Notes under the pieces: generated by a model
Told to the model about the DNA's origin: nothing
Seen by the model: only the letters and a program-made list of their open reading frames with translations
Database searches by the model: none
Shown: in pieces, positions 63,470-64,000 of the stretch
Layout: every line of letters begins with the position of its first letter
How positions within the stretch are numbered: the first letter of the stretch is position 1
Assembly: GCA_028554755.1 (NCBI GenBank)
Contig: JAPTOF010000017.1
Span: 3,162,001 to 3,226,000 of the forward strand
Direction: 5' to 3'
DNA from: Cordia subcordata
Lineage: Eukaryota > Streptophyta > Magnoliopsida > Boraginales > Cordiaceae
Length of the DNA: 64,000 nucleotides
Made by a program: the position numbers and the translations under genes

Positions 63470-64000
63470 CTATGAGAGAAGAATATGATGCACTTATCAA
63501 ACAACTGACTTGTTCTTTGGTTCCCCTGCCCCCCTTCCAGAAATCCTATTGGTTGCATGTAGGTTTTCAAAATCAATCATAATGCATATGGTTCCTATCA
63601 ATATATAAGCCCAGGTTAGTAGCAAAGAGCTTTCATCAACAGGAAGGCATAGATTACAATAACACATATAGTGGTTAAACCTCAGACGATAAGAATAGTT
63701 CTCAGTCCTGCTATTACTAATCGCTGGCCTTTGAGATAATTGGATGTCTCTAATGCCTTTCTTCATGGCTATCACAAAGAGAAGGTTTACATGGTCCAAC
63801 CCCAAGGCTTTGAGAATCCTGCTCATCCAGATTATGTTGTAAACTAAATAAGCCCTTGTGTGGACTTAAGCAAGCTCCAAGAGCTTGGTATCGGATGCTC
63901 TATAGCTTCCTCCAAAGTCGTCGCTCTCTTTGCGTTGTGTCAAACTTCTTTGTTCATCCTCAAGACACCTACTTCCATTACTATTATTTTGGTATATGGG
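63470..64000 (+). pseudogene. Element D reverse transcriptase, N-terminal part (broken, runs off the window)
   Basis: REEYDALIK (63473) and [20 protein letters not shown] then [13 protein letters not shown] (63735-63840) are standard copia RT motifs, with the first catalytic Asp in LDVSNAF. Stops interrupt between them. Confidence 0.75.

Larger units (their letters stand above)
60046..64000 (+). mobile_element. Element D: Ty1/copia retrotransposon, decayed, runs off the window
   Basis: Short LTR and tRNA-Met-type primer site, then gag, protease, integrase and RT in copia order, with many stops and frameshifts. It lies on the plus strand, opposite to the kinase gene, and starts 334 bp upstream of the first visible kinase exon. 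An intronic insertion is therefore likely. The 3' part lies beyond the window. Confidence 0.75.

Overview
This window looks like a dicot plant nuclear chromosome. It is AT-rich, its genes carry GT-AG introns, its LTR retrotransposons are primed by plant-type tRNAs, and it holds CACTA, Harbinger and Stowaway-like DNA transposons, tRNA-derived SINEs and a short plant telomere-type TTTAGGG run. Only three convincing host genes are seen: a small secreted multi-hevein-domain chitin-binding lectin (4110-4760, +), a Ser/Arg-rich nuclear protein with three coding exons (38413-40845, +), and the C-terminal part of a STE20/Hippo-type protein kinase like Arabidopsis SIK1 (twelve exons at 51073-59712, -). 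A fourth, weak candidate is a 97-codon ORF at 6979-7272.

Left region (1-8 kb). The window opens in the 5' end of a minus-strand LTR retrotransposon primed by tRNA-Lys. It is followed by a Harbinger-type MITE (1460-2524) split by a complete non-autonomous CACTA element (1471-2267), then the lectin gene.

Middle region (8-34 kb) is a retrotransposon nest. Element A, an old minus-strand Ty3 element with a Tekay-like polyprotein end, was split by element B (11434-22577), an Athila-like Ty3 element with both LTRs and near-identical 5-bp target duplications. Element C (23708-30631) borders A on the right. It is a related family arranged LTR-internal-LTR-internal. Instead of pol it carries a gag-like zinc knuckle and an unrecognised acidic ORF. 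C breaks off abruptly into a decayed Ty1/copia pol region (30632-33905). B and C share two unusual structures: a 20-nt hairpin repeated inside the LTRs, with stem changes on both sides that keep pairing, and a hairpin-plus-polypurine module present twice, about 0.95 kb apart, upstream of the 3' LTR.

Right region (34-64 kb). A fossil Harbinger transposase (35550-36600) and a repeat rich in ATCCGAAT precede the SR-protein gene. After it come AT-rich spacer, a SINE, three tandem copies of an RNase H-like LINE fragment (45733-47760; the third copy carries a MITE while the first copy shows the empty site), and a decayed LINE endonuclease region. The kinase gene fills 51-60 kb. A copia element (about 60046 to the window end) lies upstream of the first visible kinase exon, probably inside an intron.

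All boundaries were read by eye. Family names rest on motifs recognised in the sequence and not on any search.
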